Numbered from the stretch's first letter, positions 1-9,862 are shown. The stretch is DNA of 64,000 nucleotides from Thermodesulfobacteriota bacterium (GCA_035325995.1 DAOKYU010000001.1:186001-250000); one strand, 5' to 3'. The notes: generated by a model from the sequence alone, not told the origin. Program-made: numbers and translations.

Positions 1-2
1 GG

Positions 3-845
3 ATATTCCCCGAGGAATACAGGGGCAGGTTCTATCTGGTCATGGGCGGGAATCTCTCGATGCCGGGGCCCGGGCAGAGGGAAGACAAGAGCATCGCAAT
101 GCTCGATTACGGGTTCAAGGAAGATAAAATGCAGACCGTCCCCAAGCTATTCATGAGATACACAGGCGACGGGAACCAGATACTGGTAGGGGTCGGGATA
201 GGGCCGGACGGACTCTACTTCGCTCCTATACTGCCGGATTCGAGCGGCTTCAGCTCCATATATAAGGTCACGTACGACGAGTCGAATACGTATCCGAATA
301 AATTGGACAGGGCGGTCTCGGCGGAGGGGCTCCTGGATACGCGCGCCTGTTACGGGTGTCACGTCATAGACCAGTCCGGCTGGGGGACGGCCGGGCCGAG
401 GCTTAATACCGACTCGCTTCCCGACGGCATACTCCAAAGGCTCGATTCGCCGGAATACAGGGAAACGGTAAAAAAGCTCGACGAGCTCGACATCGAGCCG
501 TATAAAACATACAGGCACGCCCGGCAGGAAGTCTTGCAGAAACAGGGGATCGACAAGGTCAGGACGTGGGTGAAGTTTCGCCTCCTCGAGCCCAGATTCG
601 ACAATCCATACTCGCAGATGCCGAATCTGGGGCTTAGCGATCACGAGGCCGATCTCCTTGCGGATTACCTCGTCAAGGACGATGCGAATATGGCCGCGCC
701 TGAAACCTCCGCCCCGCCGCCGCTCGCACAAAAGACGGATAGTAAGCCGGGCTTCGGATATATCGCCTGCTCGTTCATTATAGGTTTTACTCTATGCGGC
801 ATCCTGGCGGCTATCTACATCTCGGGTTTAAAGAGGAGGCGGTAG
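3..845 (+). CDS. Membrane-anchored monoheme cytochrome c with propeller-like N-terminal part (5' end outside window)
   Basis: The frame is open to the left edge, so the start lies outside the window. The visible N-terminal half (about 90 residues) has phrases such as GIGPDGLYFAP and SIYKVTYD, which resemble the last blades of a PQQ/sorbosone-dehydrogenase-type beta-propeller. A class I cytochrome c domain follows, with one CYGCH haem motif and a likely distal methionine in QMPNLGLSDHEADLLADYL. The C-terminus carries one hydrophobic helix and ends in basic residues (KRRR), so the protein is probably held in the inner membrane with its haem domain in the periplasm. The last 50 bp overlap the long reading of the next gene. 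The haem domain is certain; the dehydrogenase link is inference from a fragment. Confidence 0.75.
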   Translation: MFPEEYRGRFYLVMGGNLSMPGPGQREDKSIAMLDYGFKEDKMQTVPKLFMRYTGDGNQILVGVGIGPDGLYFAPILPDSSGFSSIYKVTYDESNTYPNKLDRAVSAEGLLDTRACYGCHVIDQSGWGTAGPRLNTDSLPDGILQRLDSPEYRETVKKLDELDIEPYKTYRHARQEVLQKQGIDKVRTWVKFRLLEPRFDNPYSQMPNLGLSDHEADLLADYLVKDDANMAAPETSAPPPLAQKTDSKPGFGYIACSFIIGFTLCGILAAIYISGLKRRR

Positions 846-2809
846 AATTCAATCCGACAGGGAGGAGCCAGGTTAATAATATCGTTCGGGGCATTATCAC
901 ATCTCTATTGCTCATCTGTCCCTTTACGCTGTTCGGTTATTTGGCGCTGGCGCAGGACGGGGCTATTGACGGCGAACCTGCCCGCACGCTCGAACCGGTC
1001 GTCGTCACGGGAACGGTAAACCCCGCCTCGGTTTCCCAAACGCCCGCGAGCGTTACTGTCATAACCCGTGAGGAGATCGAGGAGCGGAACGCGAGCAGCG
1101 TCGCCGAGCTCTTACAGCAGGTGCCGGGTTTATACGTCGACCAGCCGGCGTCCCGTGGAGGGGTGACGTCCGTGTATATAAGGGGCGGCGACCCCAACTT
1201 CACCCTCGTTCTTATAGACGGGGTGAAGGTGAACGACCCCACTAACAACCGCGGGGGCTCGTTCGACTTTTCGACCCTCAGCTCGGACAACATAGAGAGG
1301 ATAGAGATAGTGCGCGACCCCATGTCGTCCCTCTACGGCTCGGATGCTCTCAGCGGCGTGATAAACATCGTCACGAAGAAAGGGGAGGGGAAGCCGTCGG
1401 CCTTCGCCGAGGGGTCTTACGGGAGATACGGTCAATACGGCTTTCTGGGTGGCGTCTCGGGGGCCGGGGAGTTTTATAATTACTCCCTCTCGGGATCTTA
1501 TCTCGACGACGGCGAACAGGTAGAAGGGAGCAGCTTCAAGAGCCCGTCGTTCAGCGCGAGGCTCGGCGTTCTCGACGGCAGGAATTTCGAGATGAATTCG
1601 ACCGTCAGATACTCCCACGTCGAAAGCTCGAGCTTCCCCGAAGACAGCGGCGGGCCGGAGTACGCCGTCCTCCGCTCCGTCGACAGGAGAAATATCGACC
1701 AGCTTCTTCTCGGGGTGGATCTTGCGCACGAGGTGCTGCCCTGGTGGGAGTACAGGGTCGAGCTCGCGTACTATAACAACAAGGAGAAGTTCTCGTCTCC
1801 AGGCGTCGCTCCCGGTGTAAGAGACCCGTTCGGCATACCCCCCAACAGCTCAGACAGCGACTTCAAAAGGTACGACGCCAACTTCGTTAACACGTTCACG
1901 ATCCGTGAGGGCGTCGTTCTCGCCGCGGGCTTCGAGGCCGAGATAGAAGACGGGAAGAGCAGCGGCGAAATAATGCTCGATGGGCCGGTCCCATCCGACT
2001 TCTCGCTTACGAGGTATATCCTCTCGCCCTACGCCGAGTTCCAGTTGAGCGCCGTCGAGAACCTCTACGCCGTACTAGGCGCGAGGCTAGATTTCCCCGA
2101 GGGTTTCAATCATGCGTTCAGCCCGAGGGCGGGGCTCACGTATAAGATAGCTGCGACTGACACGACGCTAAGGGCGAACTGGGGAAAAGGGTTCAAGCTC
2201 CCGAGCTTCTTCTCGCTGTCGAGCCCTATCGTCGGGAACCCGGGCCTCGTCCCCGAAAAGAGCGAGAGCCTTGACGTCGGCGTCTCGCAGCGCGTGTGGA
2301 GCGGAAAGGCCGGCGCGCAGGTGAATCTTTACTACAACCGCTTCAAGAATCTCGTCGATTTCGACGAGGGGCCGCCGCCTATCCTCGTCAACAGGTCTAA
2401 GGTGACCGTGAAGGGGTTCGAGATCATAGGCGACATAAATCCGTGGGACCCGCTCACGGTGAGCGGCAGCGTGACTTACGCTGACAGTAACATCCAGGGC
2501 ACGGACGAGGAGCTCAGAAACCGCCCGAAGTGGTTCGGCGGCTTTTCGGTCGGGTTCCGCCCCGACAGGAGCCTCGTCATGGTGCTCGACGCCGTGTTTA
2601 CGGGGAAGGTTAACGATTCGTCCATTCCGACCGGAGACGTCGTCCTCGATTCCTATACGACCCTCGACTTCACGGCGACGTGGACACCGAGCCCGAACCT
2701 CCGCGTCTTTCTCGTCGTCGAGAATCTCCTTAACGCCGGATACGAGCAGTACGTCGGCTTCCCCGCGCCGGGGATAAGCCCGAGAGCCGGACTTCGGCTG
2801 TCATATTGA
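794..2809 (+). CDS. TonB-dependent outer-membrane receptor (BtuB-like)
   Basis: About 670 residues: a signal-like hydrophobic stretch near residues 35-53, a TonB box region (LEPVVVTGTV), a plug domain with VPGLYVDQ, IRGGDPNFTLVLIDGVKVND and the plug-end motif SSLYGSDALSGVINIVTKK, then a long aromatic beta-barrel ending in GLRLSY. This is the architecture of cobalamin/siderophore receptors such as BtuB; the substrate cannot be read from the sequence. The start is uncertain. ATG at 794 overlaps the upstream gene by 52 bp and has a weak ribosome site. A GGGAGG at 860-865 lies just before the signal-peptide codons but is followed by no ATG/GTG/TTG at the right distance. No cobalamin riboswitch is seen. 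Confidence 0.85.
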   Translation: MRHPGGYLHLGFKEEAVEFNPTGRSQVNNIVRGIITSLLLICPFTLFGYLALAQDGAIDGEPARTLEPVVVTGTVNPASVSQTPASVTVITREEIEERNASSVAELLQQVPGLYVDQPASRGGVTSVYIRGGDPNFTLVLIDGVKVNDPTNNRGGSFDFSTLSSDNIERIEIVRDPMSSLYGSDALSGVINIVTKKGEGKPSAFAEGSYGRYGQYGFLGGVSGAGEFYNYSLSGSYLDDGEQVEGSSFKSPSFSARLGVLDGRNFEMNSTVRYSHVESSSFPEDSGGPEYAVLRSVDRRNIDQLLLGVDLAHEVLPWWEYRVELAYYNNKEKFSSPGVAPGVRDPFGIPPNSSDSDFKRYDANFVNTFTIREGVVLAAGFEAEIEDGKSSGEIMLDGPVPSDFSLTRYILSPYAEFQLSAVENLYAVLGARLDFPEGFNHAFSPRAGLTYKIAATDTTLRANWGKGFKLPSFFSLSSPIVGNPGLVPEKSESLDVGVSQRVWSGKAGAQVNLYYNRFKNLVDFDEGPPPILVNRSKVTVKGFEIIGDINPWDPLTVSGSVTYADSNIQGTDEELRNRPKWFGGFSVGFRPDRSLVMVLDAVFTGKVNDSSIPTGDVVLDSYTTLDFTATWTPSPNLRVFLVVENLLNAGYEQYVGFPAPGISPRAGLRLSY

Positions 2810-2976
2810 GTTCGCTTTGCCCTTGCCCGTAGTCCGCGATACATGGCAACCACCTTCTTCGGGGCAGGGCGTGCCTCTGTGGCCCTATTCTTGTCCGGGA
2901 ACGATCCGGATAGTCAGGCCATAAACAGCGTCGAAGCGCTTATGCCTGTCGGGATTCTTTACGGCTGGCTATTAAC

Positions 2977-3717
2977 CTAGGCGTGCCGGTCGATCTTCCG
3001 CTCGCTGACGAAATCGTTTTGGTCCAGACAGGGGTTTATGGTCAACACGTACCAGGTCGTGATGCCGATCACGAGCATTTCTCCGCCGTCTTCTACAATT
3101 TCGATGAAAATCGAAGCGAAACTGGCATCGTTGGTAATTCTAAATATTTTGTAAATTATATTGCCGAGCATATCTATCCCGAATCCAAAAAACACGAACG
3201 TTACGAGCAGAAAAAGGATATTGTTCGAGATTGCTCTTGCCTTGGGGCCGCTCTTTTGATAAGAAAAAATAATAGCGAAAAGAAAGGATAAGCCGCTCGT
3301 TATGTAAACAATAATTTCTCCGAAATCGTAAGACCGTAAATTGAAAGCATCCTTGAAATCGAAGATGTTTGCCACGTACCAGCCGACATTCTCATGGATC
3401 TGTAAAGAATCATCGAGGAGCAGATATAAGAATAAGAGCGACCAAATGAAATAAATAATCGTCGAGGTTTTTATAAAATATAAACAGAGTGTAATGGTGA
3501 TCCATCCCAGTTGTACGTACTGAAAAATTTCCGGATATCCCCTCTCTTCGGATAATGACCACTTGGTATCGGTAAGAAAATCGAATCTGAAATGTACGAA
3601 GTGTAATAATATGAAGGCGAAATCGGTAAGAATTATTAGCGTTAGTAATTTACTATCTGTGTCTTTGAAGATCGCACCGAATAAATGGTTTCCAATGCTG
3701 TTAAGATTAATTTTCAT
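2977..3717 (-). CDS. Polytopic membrane protein of unknown function, AT-rich
   Basis: 246 residues with about six or seven hydrophobic helices and few charges between them. Acidic/His motifs sit at helix ends: LLDDSLQIHE near residue 105 and EIVEDGGEM near 210, with FGIDMLG between. I do not recognise the family; the paired acidic/His motifs would suit a metal-binding membrane enzyme, but that is speculation. The gene is clearly richer in A+T than its neighbours, as is the following noncoding stretch up to tRNA-Arg, which suggests foreign origin. It is transcribed opposite to both flanking genes and stands alone. Confidence 0.6.
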   Translation of the reverse strand: MKINLNSIGNHLFGAIFKDTDSKLLTLIILTDFAFILLHFVHFRFDFLTDTKWSLSEERGYPEIFQYVQLGWITITLCLYFIKTSTIIYFIWSLLFLYLLLDDSLQIHENVGWYVANIFDFKDAFNLRSYDFGEIIVYITSGLSFLFAIIFSYQKSGPKARAISNNILFLLVTFVFFGFGIDMLGNIIYKIFRITNDASFASIFIEIVEDGGEMLVIGITTWYVLTINPCLDQNDFVSERKIDRHA

Positions 3718-4143
3718 CGTAACTTACCATCTATTCTTCGACACGGCGTCATATCCGCGTGAGGCAGCCCGGGTAATCATTTTTTAATGTCCGAATGCTT
3801 TCATTATTCCGATTTCCTGTTTAATTGTCAATGTGTTAAACAGGTTAAATAAACAAGTAAAAATACCCGCTGGCTCCACTGGATTGTATTCGATAATTCA
3901 GACACCGAGCTACACCGGATTGGGGAAAGACCCGTCGATCCGCCTGCCGCTTTTTTGCCATTAATGTGAAACGACGAATAATAAACCTCGATTATCTCGA
4001 CCGGTTTATCCATAACGATATCCGCATTTTGCATGGTTGTATCCGTTAGGGTAAATTTAATACTCCGCTCACTGGAAAAACACTGAAACGGAAAATAATT
4101 TTAACATATAACGTTCACGTAACAGACCGTAGATACACACAAT
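3718..4143. other. AT-rich stretch without a convincing gene
   Basis: About 425 bp between the AT-rich membrane protein and tRNA-Arg. The only open frame (minus, 3828-4034, 68 codons) has no ribosome site and an ordinary-looking random composition. I see no repeat of the tRNA 3' end here that would mark an integration site, and no transposase remnant. Confidence 0.5.
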
Positions 4144-4220
<77 letters not shown>

Positions 4221-4287
4221 ATCCTTGCGGGCATATCCCGAGAGCTCCTCTTCAGGAATACTTCTTCGATGGGGTAATATTATAGTC

Positions 4288-5076
4288 ATGCCCGAGCTGC
4301 CCGACGTGGAAGCGATAAGGAATTACGTGGACGCGACTTCGCTCGACAAAAAGATCGCGAGGGTGGAGGTGAAGTCGCGCCGCATGCTGACCGTCTCCGG
4401 TCAGAAGTTCCGGAGCCGGCTCAAGGGGACTACTCTCAAATCGACGAGCCGCCGCGGCAAGCACCTCTTTGTGAAAACGGATAAGGACCTCTGGATTACC
4501 ATGCATTTCGGCATGACGGGCGATTTGAAGTTCGTTGAAGACGGCAGCGAGGAAGTGGCCCACGGCCAGGTCAATATATTCTTCGACGGAGGACAGAAGC
4601 TCTCTTACACCAGCTTGCGCAAGCTCGGGAGGATAGGCCTCACCGAAGACATCGACGCTTACATAAAACGGAAGAAGCTCGGTCCCGACGCCGATTCGAT
4701 AAGCTTCGGCGAGTTCTCGGATATAGTGCAAAAAGGGAAGGGCGGGATAAAGGCCCTTCTCATGAACCAGAAGCTCGTTTCCGGCATAGGCAACATTTAT
4801 TCAGACGAAATGTTATTCCAGGCGGGCATACATCCCGAAAGCGCTGCGTCCGCTCTCGGCAAAGCCGACGTCCGAAAGCTCTACGATAAAATGAGGCGCA
4901 TATTCCGGACGACGATAAAGCGCGGCGCCGACTCCGATAAGTACCCGTCCTCCTATCTCCTTAAATCGCGCCGCCAGGGCGAAGAATGCCCCGGGTGCAG
5001 TGGCAAGGTAAAACGGGAAACGATCGCCGGCCGCTCTTCCTACTTTTGCCCCGGCTGCCAGAGAAAAATTACCTGA
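4288..5076 (+). CDS. mutM: Formamidopyrimidine-DNA glycosylase
   Basis: Removes oxidised purines such as 8-oxoguanine from DNA and nicks the abasic site. The start at 4288 is chosen because it gives the invariant N-terminus MPELPDVE, in which Pro2 is the Schiff-base nucleophile and Glu3 the general acid; the frame is open 21 codons further upstream, but that extension would destroy the catalytic terminus. Also visible are the helix-two-turn-helix region (MNQKLVSGIGNIYSDEMLF) and the C-terminal zinc finger, with CPGC and CPGC pairs separated by about 16 residues. Length (262 residues) is normal. It stands alone, convergent with glgP. Confidence 0.95.
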   Translation: MPELPDVEAIRNYVDATSLDKKIARVEVKSRRMLTVSGQKFRSRLKGTTLKSTSRRGKHLFVKTDKDLWITMHFGMTGDLKFVEDGSEEVAHGQVNIFFDGGQKLSYTSLRKLGRIGLTEDIDAYIKRKKLGPDADSISFGEFSDIVQKGKGGIKALLMNQKLVSGIGNIYSDEMLFQAGIHPESAASALGKADVRKLYDKMRRIFRTTIKRGADSDKYPSSYLLKSRRQGEECPGCSGKVKRETIAGRSSYFCPGCQRKIT

Positions 5077-5127
5077 GCCCTTCTATACGCTTTGAATCCC
5101 TGCCAACTTTCGCTCTATCGTCCGCTG

Positions 5128-7668
5128 TCACCGCTGCCACAGGATTTGCGCGGCTTCCAGGGGAACCGAGACGTCCGGACGGTGCGGTATCAGCCGCGGT
5201 GTGTAGTCCGAAGCCGGACGCGTCGAAGGCACACGCGCACTGTAGACGCAGGCCTCCTCCGATTCCTGGTGCTTCACGCGCGTCATAAGCTGCCTCACGG
5301 GAGCCCCTCCGCCGACGCCCTCGGCGTAGAGCTCTGCCTGAACCGCGTCCGGGTCGAGCCCGTCTAAAAAGAGCTCCACTTCGAAGACGTGGTGGCCGCC
5401 GTCTTCTTCGATCTTCATCGCCCCGAACCGGAGCGACGGCCATTTCTGATTCAGCGCATCCTGCCAGCCTACTATTTCCACGCCCGGAGCGCTGCCCCCC
5501 GCCGCCCGCTCCCGGTAGGCGGCAGCGGCCGGGAGGTAATGCTCCTCCGTATACTGGCGGACCGTCCTGTCCGCCGAAAAGCGCGGAGTCAGCCGGACCA
5601 TGCTTTCCCTTATGCGCGTTACCCACGCGGTCGGTATGTCGTTCGTGTCGCGTGTGTAGAACTCGGGGATCACCTCATGTTCGAGAAGGTCGTAAAGGGC
5701 CTCTGCGTCTGAAGCGTCCCACGCCGGGTCGTCGCCGTGCTCCTTGTCGTCCCCGAACGCCCATCCGACTTCGGGGGAATACGCCTCGGCCCACCATCCG
5801 TCCAGTATCGACAGGTTGAGCCCCCCGTTTACCAGAACCTTCATTCCGCTCGTTCCGCTGGCCTCCCAGGGCCGCCTGGGGGTGTTGATCCATACGTCCA
5901 CTCCCTGCACGAGCCGCTCTGCCAGGAACATGTCGTAGTCGCCGAGGAACATCACGCTGTCCCGCACCTCGGGTCGCCGGATGAAATGTATCCATTCCTG
6001 GATCATCGCCTGTCCCGGCTCGTCCGCGGGATGACTCTTCCCCGCAAGGATGAGCTGTGCCGGGCGCTGCGGATTCGAAAGGATTCTTATGAGCCGCTCG
6101 GGATCGTGAAGGAGAAGGTTCGGCCGCTTGTACGTGGCGAAGCGGCGCGCGAAGCCCAGCGTGAGCACGCCCGGATCGAATATGTGCTTTACCTTCTCGG
6201 CCTTGGGTGCCATGCCCGAGGCTACGAGCTGGCGCGCCAGCCGTTCCCTCGCGTACTCGACGAGCTCCTTTCGCGCGGCGGTGCGGAGCTCCCACAGCTT
6301 GACATCCGGGAGCGCCCGTATGTCGTGCTCGAGTGTCTTCGTCGTCTTCACCCACCTGTCCTTTCCGCAGGCCCCCGTCCAGAGCTCGTCCGCCGCCCGG
6401 GAATCCCACGTCGGCATGTGGACGCCGTTGGTAATATATCCGACGGGTACCTCCACCTCGGGCCAGCGCGGGAAAAGCACCTGGAAAATGCGCCTGCTCA
6501 CCACGCCGTGGAGACGGCTTACGCCGTTTATCGCCCCGCTGCCCCTTATGGCCAGGTACGCCATGTTGAAGGGCTCGGACGAGTCGTTCGGGTTTTGCCT
6601 GCCGAACGCCATAAGATCGTGGAGCGATATGCCGAGCTCGTTCTTCGCATAGTCGCCCAGATAGAGCTCTATAAGATGGGGGTCGAAACGGTCGAACCCG
6701 GCGGCCACAGGTGTATGCGTGGTGAAGAGATTCCCGGCCCGGGTGACGGCGAGAGCCGCCTCGAAGGAAAGACCTGTCTCCTCCACGAAGCATCTCGCCC
6801 GTTCGAGGACTGCGAAGGCGGCGTGCCCTTCGTTAAGGTGGCAGACCTCGGGCTTTATTCCGAGCGTGCGGAGGAGGCGCCAGCCCCCTATCGCGAGCAC
6901 GAGCTCCTGCTTTAAGCGAAGCTCCGACCCGCCGCCGTAGAGCTCGCTGGTTATGCCCCTGTGCGCCGGGAAGTTGGCGGCGTCGTTTGTGTCGAGGAGG
7001 TAGAGCTTCACCCTCCCGACCTGCACCTGGAAAGCGCGCACCCAGACGGAATATCCAGGGAGTGGGATTTCGAGCCTGAGCCATTCGCCGTTCGCCTCGC
7101 GGAGCGGGGTTATGGGGAGCTGACCGGGGTCGTTGTACGGGAACAGCGCCTCCTGTGCCCCGTTCATGTCGATTACCTGCCTGAAATAGCCCTGCTGGTA
7201 GAGGAGCCCGACTCCGACCACGGGCACGCCGAGGTCGTTCGCCGCCTTAAGCTGGTCGCCCGCTACGTTACCGAGACCGCCCGAATATATGGGAAGGGCC
7301 TCGCTCAGCATGAACTCCATGCTGAAATAGGCGGCGCAGGTGAGCGGAGCTTCCGGATGGACGTGCTGAAACCACGCGGGCTCCCCCGCCTCCCGGCGCT
7401 TTATCTGCACGAGCTCTCTCAGGTGCTCGCGGAAATGCGCGTCCGAGAGCACTTCCTTGATCCTGCTGCGTGAAACGGTCTGGAGTATAACCCAGGGGTT
7501 GTGAGTGGTTTCCCAGAGATCGGAGTCGATCTCCATCCACATCTCGTCTGCGGAATGGTTCCACGACCACCGGAGATCGAGCGCCAGCTCGGCGAGGAAA
7601 TCGAATCCCTCGATGTCCGTGGGTAGAAAAGAATTGATCAGGTTATCGGTAAGTGACTGTCCGCTCAT
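5128..7668 (-). CDS. glgP: Alpha-glucan (glycogen) phosphorylase, DUF3417 type
   Basis: GT35-family enzyme releasing glucose-1-phosphate from glycogen-like glucans with pyridoxal phosphate. The 846-residue protein opens with a DUF3417-type domain (roughly residues 20-110, LALDLRWSWNHSADEMW) as in the Thermus/actinobacterial branch. It has the substrate-loop phrase YSGGLGNVAGDQLKAANDLG near 128, and the PLP lysine is in ASGTSGMK (Lys about 610). GAAGGAGGAGCC immediately before the ATG at 7668 is a strong ribosome site. The downstream partner of its product, phosphoglucomutase, lies 54 bp upstream in the same direction, so the pair probably forms an operon: glucan to glucose-1-phosphate to glucose-6-phosphate. 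Confidence 0.95.
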   Translation of the reverse strand: MSGQSLTDNLINSFLPTDIEGFDFLAELALDLRWSWNHSADEMWMEIDSDLWETTHNPWVILQTVSRSRIKEVLSDAHFREHLRELVQIKRREAGEPAWFQHVHPEAPLTCAAYFSMEFMLSEALPIYSGGLGNVAGDQLKAANDLGVPVVGVGLLYQQGYFRQVIDMNGAQEALFPYNDPGQLPITPLREANGEWLRLEIPLPGYSVWVRAFQVQVGRVKLYLLDTNDAANFPAHRGITSELYGGGSELRLKQELVLAIGGWRLLRTLGIKPEVCHLNEGHAAFAVLERARCFVEETGLSFEAALAVTRAGNLFTTHTPVAAGFDRFDPHLIELYLGDYAKNELGISLHDLMAFGRQNPNDSSEPFNMAYLAIRGSGAINGVSRLHGVVSRRIFQVLFPRWPEVEVPVGYITNGVHMPTWDSRAADELWTGACGKDRWVKTTKTLEHDIRALPDVKLWELRTAARKELVEYARERLARQLVASGMAPKAEKVKHIFDPGVLTLGFARRFATYKRPNLLLHDPERLIRILSNPQRPAQLILAGKSHPADEPGQAMIQEWIHFIRRPEVRDSVMFLGDYDMFLAERLVQGVDVWINTPRRPWEASGTSGMKVLVNGGLNLSILDGWWAEAYSPEVGWAFGDDKEHGDDPAWDASDAEALYDLLEHEVIPEFYTRDTNDIPTAWVTRIRESMVRLTPRFSADRTVRQYTEEHYLPAAAAYRERAAGGSAPGVEIVGWQDALNQKWPSLRFGAMKIEEDGGHHVFEVELFLDGLDPDAVQAELYAEGVGGGAPVRQLMTRVKHQESEEACVYSARVPSTRPASDYTPRLIPHRPDVSVPLEAAQILWQR

Positions 7669-7722
7669 GGCTCCTCCTTCACTTTTTCCCGGAGAGTCCG
7701 GGTGATTTATCTTCCCTGATAG

Positions 7723-9378
7723 TTAATTCTTGCCGGCCGCGCCGAGGACGCCGTCTACGATCGCCTGCGCTTCTTCCTGTATGCGGCGGAGATGCTCCTC
7801 TCCCTTAAAACTTTCGGCGTATATCTTGTAAATGCTTTCCGTCCCCGACGGGCGCGCCGCGAACCATCCGCTCTCGGCCGAGATCTTGAGCCCCCCGATT
7901 GGGCTTCCGTTCCCGGGGGCCTTGGTGAGGACGGCTGTTATTTTCTCACCCGCGAGCTCGGTCGATCTTACCTGCTCAGGGGAGAGTCTTGAAAGCGCCT
8001 TCTTCTGCTCTGGGGTTGCCGGGGCCTCTATCCTGTCGTAGACGGGATCGCCAAGATCACGGGTTAGCTCCCGGTATATCTCGCCGGGGTCTCGTCCCAT
8101 GCGCGCGGTTATCTCGGCCGAGAGAAGGGCCGGGACGATGCCGTCCTTGTCCGTCGTCCATACAGCGCCGTCCCTGCGGAGGAACGAAGCGCCCGCGCTC
8201 TCCTCGCCCCCGAATCCGAGCGAGCCGTCGAGAAGTCCCTCCACGAACCATTTGAATCCGACCGGCACTTCGTAGAGCTTTCGTCCTATCTTCGCCGTGA
8301 CGCGGTCTATCATGCTGCTGCTTACGACCGTCTTTCCTACGGCCGTTCCATTCGCCCATTCCGGTCGGTGCTGGAACAGATAGAAGATCATGACGGAAAG
8401 GTAATGGTTCGGAGGGAGTAGGCCGGCGCTCTTCGTGACGATACCGTGACGGTCGTGGTCCGTGTCGCAGGCAAAGGCTATCTCGAAGCTGTCTTTAAGC
8501 CTTATCAGGCTCTGCATCGCGTAGGGCGAGGAAGGGTCCATTCGTATCTTTCTGTCCCAGTCGACGGTCATGAACCGAAACGTCGGGTCTACTGTTTCGT
8601 TTACGACCTTTAGATTGAGTCCGTAACGCTCTGCTATGGGCTGCCAGTAATGAACGCCCGCGCCCCCCAGGGGGTCCACGCCGAGGCTTATCCCCGAGCC
8701 GCGTATGGCGTCCATGTCTATCACGTTCCCGAGGTCGCTCACGTAGGCATCGAGATAATCGTGGCGGTGCGTCGTGTCCGCGCGAAGGGCCTTCTCGTAG
8801 GGAATCCTCTCAACGCCCTCGAGGTTATTCTGAAGGAATTCGTTGGCCTTCGATTCGATCCAGCCGGTGACGTCCGGCTCGGCCGGGCCGCCGCTCGGCG
8901 GGTTATACTTTATGCCCCCGTCGTCGGGCGGGTTGTGAGAGGGCGTTATAACTATGCCGTCCGCGAGGCCGGCGGTACGCCCCCTGTTGTACCCCAGGAT
9001 GGCATGCGAGATGACGGGCGTCGGCGTGTATTCGTCGCGCTCCGGTATCATGACTTGGGCCCCGTTTGCCGCCAGCACTTCGAGCACGCTGACGAAAGCG
9101 GGCGTCGATACCGCATGGGTGTCCATGCCTAAAAAGAGCGGCCCGTTTATTCCCTGCCGGGCGCGGTAAAGGCAAACGGCCTGGGCGACCGATAGTATGT
9201 GATGCTCGTTGAACGTCTTGTCGAAGGGGGAGCCGCGATGACCCGACGTGCCGAAAGAGACCCTCTCCCCGGGAACAGTGTAATCCGGGATCTCGCTGTA
9301 GTAGGCGGTTACGAGCCTCGGCACGTCGACCAGCATCGAAGGCGCGACGGGCTTTCCTGCAAGTGGACTCACGTTCAT
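7723..9378 (-). CDS. pgm: Phosphoglucomutase (alpha-D-glucose phosphate-specific)
   Basis: Interconverts glucose-1- and glucose-6-phosphate. Signatures in order: FGTSGHRG near the N-terminus, catalytic phosphoserine loop TPSHNPP, metal-binding DTDHDRHG, sugar-binding GGEESAGAS and phosphate-binding RPSGTE near the C-terminus. ATG at 9378 is preferred because GGGGG lies about 8 bases ahead and the 551-residue product matches the usual length of about 546; the open frame runs 14 codons further to 9420 without support. It lies just upstream of glgP in the same orientation. Confidence 0.93.
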   Translation of the reverse strand: MNVSPLAGKPVAPSMLVDVPRLVTAYYSEIPDYTVPGERVSFGTSGHRGSPFDKTFNEHHILSVAQAVCLYRARQGINGPLFLGMDTHAVSTPAFVSVLEVLAANGAQVMIPERDEYTPTPVISHAILGYNRGRTAGLADGIVITPSHNPPDDGGIKYNPPSGGPAEPDVTGWIESKANEFLQNNLEGVERIPYEKALRADTTHRHDYLDAYVSDLGNVIDMDAIRGSGISLGVDPLGGAGVHYWQPIAERYGLNLKVVNETVDPTFRFMTVDWDRKIRMDPSSPYAMQSLIRLKDSFEIAFACDTDHDRHGIVTKSAGLLPPNHYLSVMIFYLFQHRPEWANGTAVGKTVVSSSMIDRVTAKIGRKLYEVPVGFKWFVEGLLDGSLGFGGEESAGASFLRRDGAVWTTDKDGIVPALLSAEITARMGRDPGEIYRELTRDLGDPVYDRIEAPATPEQKKALSRLSPEQVRSTELAGEKITAVLTKAPGNGSPIGGLKISAESGWFAARPSGTESIYKIYAESFKGEEHLRRIQEEAQAIVDGVLGAAGKN

Positions 9379-9652
9379 TTCAGATACCCCCGGCTTGGAT
9401 TTCCTAAAAACAAAATACATCTATTTCGCCGGACGTCCAACTGACGCCGGGTATGTTAAACGTTATTTATTAAGGCTTTATTAATCTTGTGCGAAGGGAA
9501 CTTCTCTGTAACGGGGGATATCCCACCGCGGCGGGAAAAGCGCTTATAACCCGCCCGCCCCGTGTATACGGGTATACGCTCTTCCGCGGGAAGGGGGTTT
9601 TATCGTACCGGAGCCGTCTCGTGCGCTGCCCTCGTCATGAGCGCGGGACGAC

Positions 9653-9862
9653 CTAAAGCACTCCTCGCTCCTTAAGATCCGTAACCACGACGACTATATA
9701 CAGGAGCACCGAGAGCCCTATGAGAGCGCCGCCCACCGATACCGATATTATGAGCGAGAGGGGGGTGAACCTGAATATAGACAGCAGGATGGTGAGGAGC
9801 GCGATGATGTTGAGTATCCCGGCTATCAGCACCAGCTTTCTTGTCCAGTCCGGATTTTTCAT
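9653..9862 (-). CDS. Small two-helix membrane protein, last gene of the cytochrome operon
   Basis: 69 residues: a short basic N-terminus, two hydrophobic helices (about residues 9-29 and 33-58) and a charged tail. ATG at 9862 overlaps the stop of the NapC-type gene (ATGA), which favours it over the 118-codon frame from 10009. The position suggests an accessory or stabilising subunit of the inner-membrane quinol oxidase; no family recognised. Confidence 0.65.
   Translation of the reverse strand: MKNPDWTRKLVLIAGILNIIALLTILLSIFRFTPLSLIISVSVGGALIGLSVLLYIVVVVTDLKERGVL

Noticed and set aside
2843..2980. 45-codon plus-strand frame after the TonB receptor gene
   Set aside because: No ribosome site, overlaps the end of the opposite-strand membrane protein gene, and the product has no recognisable feature.
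3828..4034. 68-codon minus-strand frame next to tRNA-Arg
   Set aside because: No ribosome site, no recognisable motif and AT-rich random-looking sequence.
5675..6793. Minus-strand frame of 372 codons inside glgP
   Set aside because: Same strand as glgP but another frame; Arg/Gly-rich low-complexity product typical of frame shadows in GC-rich DNA.
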